Source of the DNA: Acheta domesticus
Lineage: Eukaryota > Arthropoda > Insecta > Orthoptera > Gryllidae
DNA: 64,000 nucleotides
Reading direction: 5' to 3'
Assembly: GCA_031308135.1 (NCBI GenBank)
Contig: JAHLJT010008756.1
Coordinates: forward strand, 136,759,775 to 136,823,774
The notes under the pieces are model-generated. The model made no database searches. It was not told where the DNA came from and saw nothing but the letters and a program-made list of their open reading frames with translations. The translations under genes were made by a program, and so were the position numbers. Positions 1 through 10,080 of this stretch are shown here, piece by piece; the stretch's first letter is position 1; each line of letters begins with the position of its first letter.

Positions 1-137
1 CACAGGATCAATCGTCATTTCGCCGAAGAAGGGTACGGGAAGAACGGGGTGAGTTCTATGCCCACGGCACATACATAGCTTCTCCGTGTGCGAAATACGA
101 GGAAAGACGTAGGATATACTAGGAGGGTAACGGGGTC

Positions 138-793
138 ATCTCCAGCGAGAAATTGTCTGCTCGATGAAGGTAGTATTGATTGATTATTGATTCGTGTTTC
201 CGGGCGCGCCAACTACTTAGGTCATTAGTCCCGTAAGTGTAGTGCGTGCTTTTCTCGGGAGGTGGCGATGATCTTTTCCCCGCTGGATGGCGAGATCTGG
301 CGCCGACCTACCATCGACTAGCGGGGTTTTCCCCTTAACCAGGTATCTCCCACCAGCGGGGCACCGCCCCACCCGGGACAAGCTGTAAGCACCCGACCGG
401 TCTCCCGGCATGTGTGTGTTAGTGTAGTGTAGTGTTAGTGTAGTGTAGTGTATGTTAGTGTAAGAGTGTGTGTAAGAGGAGAGGACAAGGAAGAGGAAGG
501 AAAGATCGCGCCCTGTCCATGGCCCGTTTGTTAGGGTACTGCTCCAGCATTCGCCTGGTGTTGATGAGAGAAACCACGGAAAACTACCGATCAGAGCAGC
601 CGGCCTCTGGAATTCCCCTCGAGACAGCGACTGAATTCGACCTAGCTGACACGCTAGTGTCGAAAATCCTGCCACCGTCGGAACTGGAAGCTAGGACCGC
701 CCGGTCAGAGGGACTGCAGTGACATCAGTTGATGCACTGAGCCATCTCTCCCGGTATCTCGAGCGAGAAATTGTCTGCTCCATGAAGATAGTA
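138..793 (-). mobile_element. Full-length SINE-A copy with 38-bp target-site duplication
   Basis: This is a tRNA-derived SINE in reverse orientation. It runs from an (AATC)n-type 3' tail near 176 through the CCGGGCGCG tail domain, a TG-rich tract (about 413-475) and a tRNA-like head ending in the complement of CCGGGAGAGATGG at about 755. The sequence at 138-175 is repeated at 756-793 with three mismatches, directly flanking both ends, as expected for an L1-type target-primed insertion. 38 bp is long for a SINE duplication. Six-frame open stretches here (for example 217-675 on the minus strand) are not genes, because they follow the repeat. Confidence 0.88.
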
Positions 794-899
794 CAAGCCG
801 CGTTCTTTTGCAGTGTCGATTTGGTCTTTTGCTGTGTCTGTTTTGGATGTCGAACGGACCCACTGAAAGAAATATGGTACTATCAGTTATTATTTCATT

Positions 900-1025
900 G
901 TAACTTTTTCACAAAATTGTGATTGAGAATTTTTCATTCACAAATAAAACATCAATAATGTAGAAACATCCATGTTAAAAACATTTTCTATAAAAACATC
1001 GGTGTCGATATCCACATCGCATCCC
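900..1025. repeat. End of an AACATCGATGTT-motif element
   Basis: The segment carries several AAACATC/CATCGGTG motifs and ends with CACATCGCATCCCTA. It resembles the right part of the element at 8519-9079: both share CACAAAATTGTGATT followed by a TTTCATT stretch. The terminal TAGGGATGC, read from the right, looks like a hAT-type terminus. No partner end or target duplication was found, so it is treated as a truncated copy. Confidence 0.5.
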
Positions 1026-1030
1026 TAACC

Positions 1031-1544
1031 GAAGGCAGCCGCGGCGTAGTACGTGTTTAAAATGTACGTGAGGAAATTACATCATATGCCAAGAGATATT
1101 ATTGTCAAAACAGTGTTCTAAGTAATGGAAACAAGAATCAAGAGCATCTCTTTCGAGATATTCTGGCATCTGTCGTTTCATGACGTGTAATTCTGAGGTT
1201 GGTACGAATCGCTTTCGATATTCGTGTACCGTTCGCCAATCAACAACACTTCCATTGCCAGAGCGGCCGTTGTAAGGCGCCAAAGTATTTCCAAGGCATC
1301 TCCCTCCCAAAGGCGCCCTGACCCAACAGATTGAGCGCTGTGGTAGATTGCCAAATGTCAATACATTTATTATTTTAACCGAGTTACATCGATCACCAGC
1401 GTGCAGGCGGTTTCCACTGAACTCTCATTGCTAAACGAGTGAGATAATTTGTTTCGTCAACTTATATTTCGTTGCGAGGTTTTCGACTTCGAGTTTCTCC
1501 GGATTTTGATGTACTAGAATAGGAAAAAAAAACATTGAACTAGC
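1031..1544. other. Unassigned stretch
   Basis: No repeat or gene recognised. A 94-codon open frame on the minus strand (1077-1361) has no motif I recognise and no visible splice context, so it is not called as a gene. It could be a decayed transposon exon. Confidence 0.4.
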
Positions 1545-1940
1545 TCCGGGTGCGTCAACTACGGAGGCCATTAGTCCTGTAAGTGTAGTTTGTTTTTTCG
1601 CCTATCAACACCAGATGAATGCCCGAGCAGTACCCTAACAAGCGGGTCATGGACCGCGCGCGATCTTTCCTCCCTTTTCCGTGTCCTATCCTCTCCTCTT
1701 ACACACACACTGACACTAACATGCACTACACTACCATTCGTGCCGGAGCTTAGAGCTTGTCCCGGCTGTGGCGGTGCCCCGCTGGTGGGAGATACCTGGT
1801 TAGGGAAACCCAGATAGCCAATGGAAGGTAGGCGCCGAATCCAGCGGGAGAAGACCACCGCTTCCTCTCGAGCAAAAAAACGTGAACTAGACTTATGGGG
1901 CTAATGACCGTAGTAGTTGACGCTTCCGAAATCACTAACA
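1545..1940. mobile_element. Head-to-head SINE-A chimera
   Basis: Positions 1545-1594 are the SINE-A 3' tail on the minus strand (GGGTGCGTCAACTAC, CCATTAGTCC). At about 1595 the sequence switches to the plus-strand middle of SINE-A (ATCAACACCAG, GAGCAGTACCCTAACAA) and continues to the tail at 1940. Both tRNA-like heads are missing. This is either one copy rearranged by inversion or twin-primed insertion, or two truncated copies placed back to back. Confidence 0.72.
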
Positions 1941-2284
1941 ATTGGTGTTAGCGTACGGACTGCTATACCCAAGTTCGTGGGTTCAAACTCGATCGAAGCC
2001 GTGGATTTTTAGGGTGCGAAAAAAATCCTTCTTACGCCTTCCTTCGGAGGGGAAGTAAAGCCGCCTGTCCCATGTTAGTAGATTTACTTGCATGTAAAAG
2101 ATCCTCAAGGCTAAATGAAGCCTCTCAGCTAAATTCAAATTGCCGGTTTTGTCGCCTCAGTATTACCTTCTTTCCGCTCTATCCGGGGAAAGGAGTGTAG
2201 CGAAATTTGCGTGGTCAGAGGGAAGAGCAGGCCTCATGGCCTGAGTCTCGCCACGTAAAATAAGGCAATTCAATTCAATTCAAC
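1941..2284 (+). mobile_element. Second tRNA-related SINE (SINE-B) nested in SINE-A
   Basis: The head reads TTGGTGTTAGCGTACGGAC followed by a box-B-like GGGTTCAAACTCG at about 1979. The body contains GGGAAGTAAAGCCG and CATGTAAAAGATCC, sequences I associate with arthropod SINEs. The 3' end is a pentameric (AATTC)n tract at 2268-2284. It sits between SINE-A tail and SINE-A body, so it inserted into or beside an older SINE-A copy. It is unrelated to SINE-A outside the tRNA-like head. Confidence 0.65.
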
Positions 2285-2664
2285 AGGGAAAGAGGAAAGG
2301 ACACCGAAGAGGAACGAAATATCGCGCGCGGTCCGTGGCCCATTTGTGAGGGTACTGCTCCGGCACTCGCCTGGTGTTGATCGGAGAAACCACAGAAAAC
2401 TACCGATCAGAGCAGCCGACCGGTAGAATTTTCCTCCAGACAGCGGCTGAATCCGACCTGGCTATCTATATTGCGATTTTCGTAACTTTGTCCCTGATAG
2501 GAATCAGCTGTTCACAGTTGCATCTAATAGGGAGCTTGAACGTCACCGTAGTCACATCACTGTGCGAAATATAAGCTCCCGTTTGGATGGCAGCGAAACA
2601 GCTGATTCCTGTGAGGGACAAAGTTGTGAAAGTCGCAGTATAGCTAGTGTCGAAACACGTACCG
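2285..2664 (-). mobile_element. SINE-A fragment interrupted by a foldback MITE
   Basis: Positions 2285-2466 match the SINE-A middle in reverse (GGTCCGTGGCCCATTTG, ACTACCGATCAGAGCAGCC). The copy resumes at 2644 with CTAGTGTCGAAA after the MITE at 2467-2643. It has no head of its own, because at about 2665 a plus-strand copy starts. Confidence 0.75.
2467..2643. mobile_element. Foldback MITE (subtype 2) inside SINE-A
   Basis: This is a 177-bp element with long inverted arms. The left arm is TATTGCGATTTTCGTAACTT and the right arm, reverse-complemented, is CTATACTGCGACTTTCACAA. Both arms continue into TTTGTCCCTNAYAGGAATCA. The ends match the commoner MITE at 13220-13456, but the interior differs. 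It is non-autonomous and TA-targeted by inference. It interrupts SINE-A at the CTAGCT..AGCTAG position. Confidence 0.75.
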
Positions 2665-2847
2665 GGAGAGATGGCGCAGTGCATCAAACTGATGCACTAC
2701 ACTATCACACATGCAGGGAGCTTACAGGTTGTCCAGCTGGGGCGGGTGCCCCGCTGGTGGGAGAACCCCGCTAGTCGACGGTAGGTCGGCGCCAGATCTC
2801 GCCATCCAACGGGAAAAGATCATCGCCACATCCCGAGAAAAAAACAC
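2665..2847 (+). mobile_element. Internally deleted SINE-A copy
   Basis: The copy starts with the tRNA-like head (ACCGGGAGAGATGGCGCAGT), then jumps after about 35 bp to the CACTACACTATCACACATGC segment. It runs to CATCCCGAGAAAAAAA and loses box B and about 220 bp of body. It is fused directly to the next copy. Confidence 0.7.
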
Positions 2848-3279
2848 ACTTGCTTGTCAGCTAGGTCGAATTCAGTCGCTGTCTGGAGGAGAATTCTAGC
2901 GGCCGGCTGCTCTGATCGGTAGTTTTCCGTGGTTTCTCCGATCAACACCAGGCGAATGCCGGAGCAGTACCCTAACAAACGGGCCACGGACACGCGCGAT
3001 CTTTCCTTCTCCTTTCTTGTTATATCCTCTCCTCTTACACACACACTTACACTAACATGCACTACACTATCACACATGCAGGGAGCTTACAGGTTGTTCC
3101 AGCTGGGGCGGTGCCCCGCTGGTGGGAGAACCCCGTTAGTCGACGGTAGGTCGGCGCCAGTTCTCGCCATCCAGCGGGAAAAGATCATCGCCACATCCCG
3201 AGAAAAAAAACGCGCACGACACTTACGGGACTAATGACGTAAGTAGTAGACGCGCCCGGAAACACGAATCAATCAATCG
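2848..3279 (+). mobile_element. SINE-A copy truncated at the head
   Basis: Begins inside the element at CTTGTCAGCTAGGTCG and runs through the CA-rich tract to GACGCGCCCGGAAACACGAA and an AATC tail at 3270-3279. The tRNA-like head is absent, consistent with 5' truncation during insertion. Confidence 0.8.
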
Positions 3280-3283
3280 AAAC

Positions 3284-3370
3284 ACCCGCCACTGCGGGGA
3301 GTGGGAACTGGGGCCTCCGGGTCGGAGGCCCTGAAGTGACACCAGTTGATGCCCTGAGCGACCTCCGCCG
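3284..3370 (-). mobile_element. SINE-A head fragment
   Basis: Reverse complement of the tRNA-like head only: GGGAGTGGGAACTGGGGCC covers the degraded box B and CAGTTGATGCCCTGAGCGAC covers the A-box side. It lies tail-to-head against the preceding plus-strand copy. The following 110 bp (3371-3480) are GC-rich and unassigned. Confidence 0.6.
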
Positions 3371-3480
3371 CACGCGCCGCGCCGCGCCCGCTGCATCGCG
3401 TCTCGCGCTAATTGATGCGCGCAAGGCGAAACAGGCGGCGCCCGCGCGCATCACGCTCTAAAAATAGTTCCCTTCCCTTC

Positions 3481-6230
3481 CACTAGGGCTGCCACCGGCG
3501 AAGAACACATGACCCGGGGCGGGGGATGAATTAATGCAAAGTAAATACATAAATTCACAATCGACATTTTGTTATAAAATAATACACACCTTTTTACGAT
3601 TCATTATTTCATAGCAGTAATACATTTATAATGTTAATAACGCATTCATTATTATAATGATAAGTACATCTCTTTGTTCAGAACTGAACTGATTCTTAGA
3701 GATGATGGACTGCTGACATTCTGATTTTGCCGCGCAGTCCAGGTTTTATTTATATCGTGTCATTACTAGAACCGGATTTTTATGTAATTACATATTTTTT
3801 CGTCTTTCTACTTACCGTTCTCATATTTTAATCTTGACGAATTGTCCCCGTCCAAATACAATATCAGGTTTTTTTCTTTACATGTTTTTACATATTTCGC
3901 ACTATATTACATATTTACTATTTCGCTATTTTCTCAACTTTTTAAAAAATGTTATCAAGTTTCTTACATATTTTATGAAAAAAAGGTATTTCAAAAAATT
4001 CTGACTCATTTTCCTAAATTTTTAGTCCGTGCTACTGCGTACTCTACTCGAGGGTAGGCTTCGTGAAGACGCGATCGAATGTTCTGACAGTCCGACGTGC
4101 CTGCTTCAGTTATCTCAGTGGCAGGAGTGCGCGTCAGCGACAGATCATTCTCAGTCTAGATGTGAAAAGTATCATTGACGCCGCGTTTGGTGACCTTTAA
4201 CCTCAATTTCCAAGAAACTATGGAGATCGCCGTCGTGTAACACTTCGAAGAGAATATTCCATGCCGCAATGATTGTTGGTTGGTCGTAAATTTTGCCAGC
4301 TTGTATGATAGCTTCTGTTACATCTAGTCTGGCTGCTCAACTACATTCCTGGATAACAATTTGTGAAGGTTTTACTACAGATACAGGTAAAGATGTATGG
4401 TGCAGGTGGGCATCAACGTTTGTAATCCAAATAATTTTTAAAAACGTTTGTATTGTTTCTAAAATATGTATTTGAATTTTTTATAAATGTAAATTCGTAT
4501 TATGAAAATGTTTCATAATTAGAGTATTTTAATATTACATATTATGTCCGATTTTGCATATTTATTACATATTCTTACTGTTTTCATTTCATATTTATGT
4601 ACATATTTTGACATTTAAATTATAAAACACAGATTATATTTAAAAAAAGTGAAAAATGAATATTTAATTTTGATTCTTATATGACCCGGAGATTTTCAGA
4701 AGTAACCCGGAGCCCGGTGTCTCCGGGTGAAACACGGAGAGGTGGCAACCCCATCTTCTACTCTCGAACACGAGGGGATCCTCGCCGCGGGAGGCCGGCC
4801 GGGTGCACGTTCGCCGAGCAAATATATCACGCATGGGTCGGTTTATGTACTTTGATCGCGTGGGACGGTAATATATATTTATTGATGCAGTTGGCGGCTG
4901 GGAAAAGCTTGTTTGAAGAGATCAGTCTGAAAGAGAAAGTGTCACGGGAACTGCCATTTGCCACGCTGGAGACGCGTGCTCGAGATGGCAGATCTTGTTG
5001 AAACTCGTCTCGTTCTGTAAACTTGCTTTCGTCATATACGCTCTTAAAAATAATTTCAATTAATTTTGTTATTATGCTTTTAACCTGCTGTGTATTATGG
5101 CTAGCAAACATCTAACATACATTCTTCCATAAAATGAAAATGTATTTCTGTGTCCGCCTAAAGGAACATTCTTCTAACTCAAACTAGTGATGCTACAATA
5201 GCAAATACTTTCTCGTATTTTTGTACGTATTACGTAATTTATAGTACTAGACGATCCCGCTTAAGTTTTCCGAACTGGGAAAAATTATTTTGCTTGAACC
5301 TAGGTACTTTCGTTCCAAAGGAAGTTGAAACTCACGACATCTCGGAAGCCGAAACGAAAGTTCATGGACAATTCGTTAGCTATTATATTTCAGGGGGGAA
5401 AATGTTTTCTACGGAAGTTCCTCCCCACTTCATTTTATAAACGTACTTTTTGATATATTCGAGAAATAAATTTGGAGCCTTTTTCGAAGAAGAAAAAAAA
5501 ATGGAAATGGTGTAGTCAGTTCAAGCATTGTGGCTAGAAATTTCAACATTGACCATATCGGTAGTGAAAAAATCAATTCCAGTAAAATTCCTATTTACGT
5601 TTTAGGCATTAGTGTTATTTTCAGACGGATGGGCGTTTGGTTGTAAATCATATTTTCCGTATGAAGGACACACAAAATGTGAATCTGACTACTCAACGTA
5701 TTAGATAAAGCAATTTACTACATAGAGGAGCAATAGGCCCATATTTTCTAAAACAGAAGCACAAAACGAATTTTTATTCCCGAAAAATGTACTTATTTAC
5801 TGCGTCATAACAGTATTTTCTCTACACTTCCCAATTTAAAATGCAGTAATTAATGAAAGAATTTTTTTAATACGTGGGAGCAAGTTACTTTAAATACCAG
5901 CACAGGTACTCCCAGTCTCTCATCATAATAAAAGTATTTTATCGAATTTTGGTGAATTGTCATGGAAGTTTTGCACCTTTGCACCTTTTTCTATGCATAT
6001 TATAGTAGTAAATACTATATGACACATTATAGTAGTAAATCAATAAAACATACTATAAGGAAAATAAATTATGACTGTAATTGAATTAATAAATAAATTT
6101 GTTTTATATTGAACCGTCTTCAGGATTATCAGAAGCCTGGAGTATCTCCTGTCCAAATGTGTGACAATCGTGAGGTTATAAAGGTGTGAAATGAGGGACT
6201 GACCGTGTTAAGGGAAATAAAAGTATTCTT
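3481..6230. other. AT-rich unassigned region
   Basis: Mostly AT-rich sequence without a recognised gene. About 3770-4680 contains repeated ACATATTT motifs and CCGGATTTTTATG near 3775, which faintly resemble the ends of the hAT element at 60641-61304. I could not find a matching second terminus or target duplication. A 106-codon frame at 4681-5001 shows no recognisable domain. Confidence 0.35.
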
Positions 6231-6239
6231 ACGTAAGTC

Positions 6240-7110
6240 TGGGAGGAGGAGGGGGGAGGGCTGGCTGCTGATGGCCAGAGTGCAGCAAGCCATTGTGCGC
6301 GCATCGCAGCGCGGTCGGTGGCGACGATGGAGAGAGAGCGGCGCGCGGAGCGGTGTCGGCACCCGCTCCCCCTCCCCCTCCCCCGCGGGCGTTAATGAAC
6401 AGCCGCCGCGCGCGGTGCGCCGCGCTCCCAAGTCGCGTCAGCGCAGATCAAAGCGCCTCCCGCGCCGTCTCGCGTGGCACTCGGCCGAAGAGGGGCGGGC
6501 GGGGCGAGGAGAGGCGGGAAGAAGAGATGCAGGGCGGGGCGAGAAGAGGCGTGGCGGGGCAGGGCGGGTGGGGAGGGGTGGGATGGGACGGGACGGGGCG
6601 GAGCGGCGCGGGGTGGGACGGGGAGAGGCGGGAAGAAGGGATTCAGGACGGGGCGGAGAGAGGCGTGGCGGGGCGGGGCTAGGTGAGGGTGAGGAGAGGC
6701 GGGACAGGGCGGCTGGGGAGGGACGGTCGGGATGAGACGGGACGGGATGGGGGGGGCGGGACGGGGAGAGGCGTGGCGGGGCGGGGCGGGAAGAAGATAT
6801 GCAGGGCGGGGCGGGGAGAGGCGTGGCGTGGCGACACGCGGAGAGGCGGGGTGAGGGAAGGGCGGGTGGGGTGGGTCGTTCGGGATGCGACGGGACGGGA
6901 TGCAAGCGGAGCGGGGCGGGGCGGGAAGGAGAGAGGCGGGACGGGGAGAGGCGTGGCATGGCGGGAAAAGAGATGCAGGGCGGGACGGTGCGACGCGGGG
7001 AGTGGCTGGGTGAGGAGAGTCGGGGCAGGGCGGGTGGGGACGGGCGATCGGGATGAGACGGGACGGGGCTGGGCGCCGCGGGGGGGAGAGGGCCCGCACA
7101 GGCGGCGATG
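6240..7110. repeat. G-rich minisatellite-like island
   Basis: Long run of imperfect repeats of the type GGCGGGGCGGGACGGGGAGA, all with G on the plus strand. Units are shuffled rather than regular. Open frames of 235-325 codons on the minus strand arise from the lack of stop codons in C-rich sequence and encode Pro/Ser/Arg-rich low-complexity peptides in several frames at once, so none is called as a gene. The repeated GGGG runs could form G-quadruplexes. GC-rich, less repetitive sequence continues to about 7400. Confidence 0.8.
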
Positions 7111-7400
7111 AGCGTGGGAGGGGCGGCAGAGGCGGTGTCGACGGGGACGGTATGGAGAAGGCAGGGTGGTAGAGAGGGTGAAGGCGAAACTGGGGGCAGG
7201 GCCGGCGGAGAGGAAGAGTGCGAGAGGTGTGGTGATGAGGTGGGCGAGGTCGGGCAAGTCCGCGTGAGAGGGGCTGAGGCGGCAGTGAAAGTCAGAAGCA
7301 GGAGGCTGTGTGGTTTGGGTGTGGGGGCGTGGTGACGACAGCAGGGACGGCGTGGGGTCGCGGGGGCGACTTCCCAAAGGCGCTGCTTGGCACGAGAAGG

Positions 7401-8164
7401 GGGCGGGAACCACATGTCGTCTGACGGAAAAAGACGGTCTATAGTTAGCGCGCGGCAATACCGCCTAGTGAAAGCGAAGTGAAGATGCGAATGTGTATCA
7501 CTCTGTTCGGGTGTTAGGACGTTCGCCAGTGTGGTACGTGTAACGCCTTCTAAACGAGTCTGATTGGCTCGGCCTGGACTAAATCACTTTGAGAACAGAT
7601 GGTTTTTGTCTGGCGGCTTGATGTAACGCTCTCATGTACTCGCGTAAGAAAAGCCGATGCACTTTGATAAGACGCATGATGGTTGAATTAAATGGGGCCC
7701 CTCAAAAAGAGTCGCACCGGCTGAGATGATTCACTACATCTGTTGCCGCCACGGTGTAAGATAAATAGGTGTGTTCACCCCTTCAGTCTAAAACTGAAGC
7801 TTGTGTGAGGCCAGTTCTCACAGTTCTCGCATGTAAGCGCTGCGATCTTTGGGTCTCATTTGGCAAGATCGTGGTTGGTCCATTCGACAGCTCCGTGGCC
7901 AGATGATTTGTAATTTCAAGTCAGTGATTTGTCGCTTCGCGGTGGAATTGGTGAAGTCTAAAGCGAACAGTTATGGAAATGATTAGGAAATATGTTGTAA
8001 AACTGTGTCATAGCCACAGTTTAAGATTTCATCTTAAGATGTATATCTTACACCGCGACCCAGACCGATCGTGCGCACCGTACGGACAAGCGAGGCACTA
8101 GCCTCAAACTGGCTTCCGAAAATCTGCCCCAGAGGCGGCTAGTTGACACAACTTTATATCTTAC
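7401..8164. other. Unassigned stretch with short hairpins
   Basis: No gene seen. There is a small perfect-armed hairpin at about 7783-7801 (CTTCAGT, loop, ACTGAAG), and TATCTTACAC motifs near 8043 and 8156. At about 7725-7745 a CCGGCTGAGATGATTCACTAC segment may be a decayed SINE-A head. Confidence 0.3.
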
Positions 8165-8470
8165 ACCGTGGTTGCCGCTACAGCGTCTCTTATTCAGAGG
8201 TTCTAGGGTTCGAGCCTCGACGGTGTGGAGGATTTTCGGCGCTACCTGCAGAATCACACGAACAGAATTTTGCCACTGTCAGAAGGAGAACTCTAGCAGA
8301 CTCTGGTAGGCAGTTTTTCGACATATCTTCGATCAATTCCAGGGGAGCGTTGGAGCAGTACCTTAACAAACGGGGCACAGGCCGTCCTCGATCTTTACTT
8401 TCTTTTTGTTGCCTCTTCTCCCATTCACACATGCACTACTACTCATCGGGAGAGGGGTGGTAGTCACTTG
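8165..8470 (+). mobile_element. Old diverged SINE-A copy
   Basis: It contains a box-B-like GGGTTCGAGCCTCGACGG (8206-8223), GGATTTTCGGCGCTA, GGAGCAGTACCTTAACAAAC and a shortened CACATGCACTAC tract, in SINE-A order. Identity is visibly lower than in the other copies and the 3' third is missing, so it is an older insertion. Confidence 0.65.
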
Positions 8471-8518
8471 GTGAGAAACATGGAGGGGAAATCCTACTAT
8501 CTGCTGTGTAAGTCTGCA

Positions 8519-9079
8519 GTACGGATGCGACGTCCACAATAAAACATCGATGTTTCAAAACATCGATCTTAAAACACATCGTTCGAAAAGCACCCATGCT
8601 TTTAAACATCGATGTTTTTAAAACTGATTTAGTAGCCTCTACGTAGTTGTAATTTTGGCACGGAGAAAAATTTAATGCGATAAAAGCAGTGATATCTACT
8701 AACTTGACGTCCTCGCGAGAAACTGAGTCTGAAAATCTGAGCGCTCAGTTTGCCGAAAAGGGAACAGGAAAATTGGAGGACGCATAAGGCCCTACGCCTA
8801 CAACGCCTCATGTGTTGACCTCTCCACGTGATACGAAAAGAGGCTTGGAAAATATCAGGGTAATAGCTCAGTCAAGAGATGCTTTGCTCGGCTCCATGAA
8901 GGTTCGTTCCGTTCTAACTCGTGAATCACCATTTACATGACAATACTTTATCTCTCACAAAATTGTGATTATTGGACTGTTTCATTTTCATAAAAAAATC
9001 GAAAAACGTAAAAACATCCAGCACCAAAACAGTGATGTTTAAAAAAAAATCGACATCGATGTCATAGCTCATCGGAGAA
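8519..9079. mobile_element. Putative non-autonomous element with AACATCGATGTT end clusters
   Basis: The left end begins GGATGCGACGTCC and is followed by several AAACATCGATGTTT-type motifs up to 8620. The right end (8995-9079) carries similar motifs in the other orientation and closes with ATCGACATCGATGTC. The same layout, motif-rich ends around 500-650 bp of plain sequence, recurs at about 33135-33650 and 59760-60415. Clusters of a short palindrome near each end resemble subterminal transposase-binding repeats of hAT elements. That assignment is inference. Confidence 0.5.
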
Positions 9080-9139
9080 GGAACATTGCGACTGCCCGGT
9101 ATGTAACTTGCACTACACTTATGGGTGTAGCACCCGTCG

Positions 9140-9600
9140 CAGTGGCGTAGCTAGGGGGGACAGGGGAGGGTGCCCCGGGTGACACCATTCTAGGGGTGAC
9201 ACAAATTAAATTATTTTATAATTGGAGTTATATAATTTAAATAATTTACTTAAAATTTTTATATATTGACAGTTAGTTTTCTTAGTTTTAGTAGTTCGAA
9301 AATTTTATTGTTGGAATTATATAATTTTTATGGTTTAGTCAAAAATTATTTATATTAATTTAGTAAGTATACATTTAAATCATAAGCATAGATTATGATT
9401 TAATTGCAGTTATATTGCAATTATTCTTAATTACATAAATATTTAAATATAGTGTTAACAACTATCATGTGCAAATATATTTGTATTTTTAATAAAATAA
9501 TGTACAATCGATGCAGCAATAGATATTTTTATACTTAATTTAAGGGGGGGTGACACGATTAGCTTCGCCCCAGGTGACACCACATGAAGCTATGCCACTG
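9140..9600. mobile_element. hAT-type MITE with 8-bp target duplication
   Basis: Terminal inverted repeats are CAGTGGCGTAGCT (left) and CAGTGGCATAGCT (right, reverse-complemented). They are followed on both sides by GGTGACAC-type subterminal motifs. The flanks are ACCCGTCG (9132-9139) and ATCCGTCG (9601-9608), a 7/8 match and the 8-bp size typical of hAT. The interior is AT-rich and non-coding, so the element depends on a transposase made elsewhere. Confidence 0.88.
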
Positions 9601-9984
9601 ATCCGTCGTAGTTGAGGCGCCTGGACACAAACTAATCCGCTGGAGGAAGCGTGGCTGAGCGACGGCTGAGGGCGGCGAAGTGAAGCGTGCGGGGGCTGGG
9701 GGAGGAAGGGGCGAAGCAGCTGTGCGCTTGGGTCACTCGAGGTCGATGAATGAAATGGAATGATAGAAAAGCACGATCTCCTTTATTTTGCATTTCCTTC
9801 TTTACATTGGATAACCATTGTTAATTTATATGTGAGTAAATAATGAAAATATTTATTTCTTTTGTCACTAGTAACGTAGAACTTGATGTGAATTAAAAGA
9901 AAATTAATTAAAAAATAAAATATACTGGTATTTTATTTAAGTATTGCAATTAAAAATGGGAACATGATGGGAATCTACTATTTT

Positions 9985-10080
9985 CTTGTCATATTTAAAA
10001 CATCGATGTTTTGGTTGTTATTTCAATCGACATCGAAACCTTGTGGTGACACATCGAAATTTCGATGTAATGATGATTTG
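9985..10080. repeat. Isolated cluster of ACATCGATGTTT motifs
   Basis: Contains TTTAAAACATCGATGTTTTG, ATCGACATCGAAACC and ACATCGAAATTTCGATG. It is related to the motif clusters at the ends of the 8519-9079 element, but no second cluster is close enough to define an element. Confidence 0.5.

Noticed and set aside
217..675. 152-codon minus-strand frame as a small gene
   Set aside because: Entirely inside a SINE-A copy. Related frames appear in other copies (for example 31342-31662), so the similarity reflects the repeat.
6392..7458. 235- to 325-codon minus-strand frames
   Set aside because: Three overlapping minus-strand frames are open through the same GGCGGGGC repeats, which is a composition effect and not a gene.
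7783..7801. Histone mRNA 3' stem-loop
   Set aside because: The hairpin sequence and loop do not match the histone consensus, and there is no histone reading frame nearby.
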